Shown here: positions 5,188 through 5,562 of the stretch, piece by piece
Numbering within the stretch: the first letter of the stretch is position 1
Layout of the letters: each line of letters opens with the position of its first letter
NCBI GenBank assembly: GCA_021816505.1
Contig: JAKAXS010000212.1
Coordinates: 1 to 5,562, forward strand
Length of the DNA: 5,562 bases
Origin: Pseudomonadota bacterium
GTDB taxonomy: Bacteria; Pseudomonadota; Alphaproteobacteria; Rhizobiales; Hyphomicrobiaceae
Reading direction: 5' to 3'
Translations under genes and position numbers: made by a program
Notes under the pieces: generated by a model
The model's input: only the letters and a program-made list of their open reading frames with translations
What the model was told of the DNA's origin: nothing
Database searches by the model: none

Positions 5188-5217
5188 GGGCGGAGCATTC
5201 GGCCGGGAGGGCTGATC

Positions 5218-5562
5218 ATGCACGCAGGGTTGTTCCTCGTTGCTGCGCTGATGGCGGTCTTGACGCTCGTAGGCGGCGCGGTGTCGCTGCCCAGGGCTTG
5301 GCCGCGTCTCGATGTCCGACAACGTGGCGCTTCACTGGGCCTTCTGGCGGGCATGGTGACCCTGACGGTCCTCGGTTTCGGGGTGGCTCTGCACGGATAC
5401 CCACTCGTTCCGGGAGGCCTCTTCGTCGTCTTCCTTGCACTGTTCTTTTGGGCCTACGGCACTTGCGAGTGGGGACTTCCGAAGTCGAAGGAGCATGATC
5501 TCCCCGGGCGCCACGAGCGTCGCGTGGATGGCGTGGTCATGGGTACTGGATCGGTGCTGCTC
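5218..5562 (+). CDS. Multi-pass membrane protein, 3' end outside the window
   Basis: The ATG at 5218 is preceded by GGGAGG (5205-5210) at seven bases and a good promoter-like pair. The frame stays open for 115 codons to the window edge, so the gene is partial. The product begins MHAGLFLVAALMAVLTLVGG, a membrane helix or uncleaved signal (about 2-24). Two more hydrophobic helices follow (about 38-58 and 63-81), then a charged cytoplasmic-type loop (about 84-103, KSKEHDLPGRHERR) and the start of what may be a fourth helix (106 onward). The basic residues at 26-37 (RAWPRLDVRQR) lie between helices 1 and 2. I do not recognise the family. It lies to the right of the tRNA scar, so it may belong to the resident chromosome rather than to the accessory segment. 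The - strand frames opposite it are shadows. Confidence 0.72.
   Translation, partial: MHAGLFLVAALMAVLTLVGGAVSLPRAWPRLDVRQRGASLGLLAGMVTLTVLGFGVALHGYPLVPGGLFVVFLALFFWAYGTCEWGLPKSKEHDLPGRHERRVDGVVMGTGSVLL

Larger units (their letters stand above)
4628..5217. other. Long intergenic region holding repeats and a tRNA scar
   Basis: No long reading frame here has a good start and protein-like composition. The left part holds an imperfect inverted repeat (4708-4791), the centre a tRNA-Lys 3' half (4824-4863) with a small - strand frame running into it, and the right end a promoter-like pair before 5218. A - strand open stretch at 5050-5136 encodes SPELQAALVHVLEYVATP, an amphipathic-looking tail that could be the remnant of a lost gene. 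No T-rich terminator is visible after the membrane-protein gene ending at 4627. Confidence 0.6.

Overview
The window is GC-rich bacterial DNA, probably from a gammaproteobacterium of the Xanthomonadaceae type (Lysobacter, Stenotrophomonas or Xanthomonas relatives). That placement is an impression from base composition, codon use and gene style, and no marker gene proves it. Short orphan genes, a broken phage-type methylase gene, a nuclease gene and a tRNA fragment make it look like an accessory region or island edge rather than core chromosome.

Left part (1-893): a small coiled-coil-tipped hypothetical gene on the + strand converges with a 75-residue gene on the - strand that may be a winged-helix protein. 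Next comes the first ~25 codons of a D12-class DNA adenine methylase, still carrying its ribosome binding site and then cut off. The frame upstream of this stump might be the tail of a Com-like regulator.

Middle (894-2947): three + strand genes. The first is a membrane-anchored Mrr-type nuclease (two membrane helices plus a PD-(D/E)xK domain). After a 251-base gap without a convincing gene comes an unrecognised membrane protein. The third is a secreted protein that resembles the surface-adhesin protein E family.

Right-centre (2948-4627): a structured intergenic stretch with a CTAG-containing direct repeat precedes a tightly coupled two-gene operon. It encodes a soluble ~320-334-residue protein and, through an ATGA overlap, a 172-residue protein with four predicted membrane helices. 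I recognise neither protein. A cytoplasmic sensor-like protein coupled to a small four-helix membrane protein, near a nuclease and phage remnants, is the best candidate here for an undescribed (perhaps phage-defence) system. That function is inference only.

Right end (4628-5562): about 590 bases without a strong gene. It holds an imperfect inverted repeat, the 3' half of a tRNA-Lys(TTT) (anticodon loop through T-loop) that looks like an integration-site scar, and a tiny - strand reading frame with a strong ribosome binding site that runs into the scar. A plausible promoter then leads into a partial membrane-protein gene at 5218 that runs off the window. If the tRNA fragment is the distal attachment site, the island would lie to its left and the chromosome would resume to its right. 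No integrase is present in the window.
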